A stretch of 64,000 bases of DNA from Streptomyces cyaneus (GTDB lineage: Bacteria > Actinomycetota > Actinomycetes > Streptomycetales > Streptomycetaceae). The stretch is taken from NCBI RefSeq assembly GCF_004028635.1, contig NZ_RQJW01000010.1, forward strand, positions 1 through 64,000, written 5' to 3'. Shown piece after piece: positions 63,839 through 64,000 of the stretch; the stretch's first letter is position 1, and every line of letters starts with the position of its first letter. Under the pieces are notes generated by a model. That model was not told the origin of the DNA, ran no database searches, and worked only from the letters and a program-made list of their open reading frames with translations. The position numbers and the translations under genes are program-made.

Positions 63839-64000
63839 TCAGCGTGCGACCTCGTAGCTCAGGTCCTGCACGCTGAGCGACGTGGGCGCCAGACGCAGCC
63901 ACACGGTCCCGCGCTCGGCCGGGTCGTCGTACAGGTAGTGCACGAAACGCCGGTCCCAGCGGCCCTCGTCGGCCCCCAGGTACCGGGCGAGCTTGCGCCG
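63839..64000 (-). CDS. C-terminal end of an unidentified protein (partial)
   Basis: 53 codons on the minus strand running off the right edge, ending ...LSVQDLSYEVAR and TGA. Reading RRKLARYLGADEGRWDRRF, FVHYLYDDPAERGTVWLRL. No family recognised. Confidence 0.6.
   Translation of the reverse strand, partial: RRKLARYLGADEGRWDRRFVHYLYDDPAERGTVWLRLAPTSLSVQDLSYEVAR

Overview
The window looks like a stretch of Streptomyces chromosome. GC is very high, G/C is favoured at third codon positions, GTG starts are common, several secreted proteins carry twin-arginine or lipoprotein signals, and one intergenic repeat is of a kind I know from many Streptomyces genomes. The gnd / three-domain Rpf gene order at the left end matches, from memory, the rpfD neighbourhood of S. 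coelicolor. I see no rRNA, tRNA, CRISPR array, transposase or intact prophage. The window opens with a C-only tract that is probably a sequencing or assembly artefact, and it ends inside a gene. Layout: 0.2-8 kb holds 6-phosphogluconate dehydrogenase, a secreted Rpf-LysM-M23 wall hydrolase, a DMT permease, a FhuF-like iron-sulfur protein, and a glycogen/maltose-1-phosphate pair (glgA, glgC). 7.9-9.0 kb is a graveyard of gene remnants. 9-16.5 kb carries a WS/DGAT acyltransferase, two SDR enzymes (one with a Cys-rich N-terminus and no YxxxK tyrosine), a degenerate HD protein, a 57-residue orphan peptide, a GNAT, and a TetR regulator with a perfect palindromic operator next to an SGNH esterase. 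16.5-26.3 kb has a beta-helix membrane protein, a Vps62-like lipoprotein, an amidase, a GH20 + GH29 secreted glycosidase pair, and a DoxX protein divergent from a Cys-rich HTH regulator. 26.3-31.5 kb encodes a biological-conflict module: a Trypco1-type small protein followed by a roughly 1590-residue trypsin-NACHT-HEAT-like protein. 31.6-43.5 kb has a serine hydrolase and then a LacI-controlled ABC importer with GH5-like, GH85 and GH38 glycosidases, which together look like a high-mannose N-glycan foraging operon. 43.5-53.2 kb has a PGRP-type amidase and a FadR-controlled importer with five enzymes that read as oxidative L-fucose catabolism. 53-64 kb holds a lipase-maturation-factor family protein, a DUF6777-like lipoprotein, a PAS-GAF-PP2C-HATPase protein, an Fpg/Nei glycosylase, an ECF sigma / unknown / anti-sigma set, a CapA-family lipoprotein, and a divergent MarR / alpha-beta hydrolase pair. 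How it fits together: much of the middle supports feeding on glycoproteins. GH85 would release N-glycans, GH38 and GH5 would trim mannose, GH20 would remove HexNAc, GH29 would release L-fucose, and two dedicated ABC importers feed a nearly complete fucose oxidation route. Each block has its own regulator with visible operator palindromes (LacI, FadR, TetR, MarR, ArsR-like). Inserted between two of these metabolic blocks is the NLR-like defence module, which is the most interesting single element.
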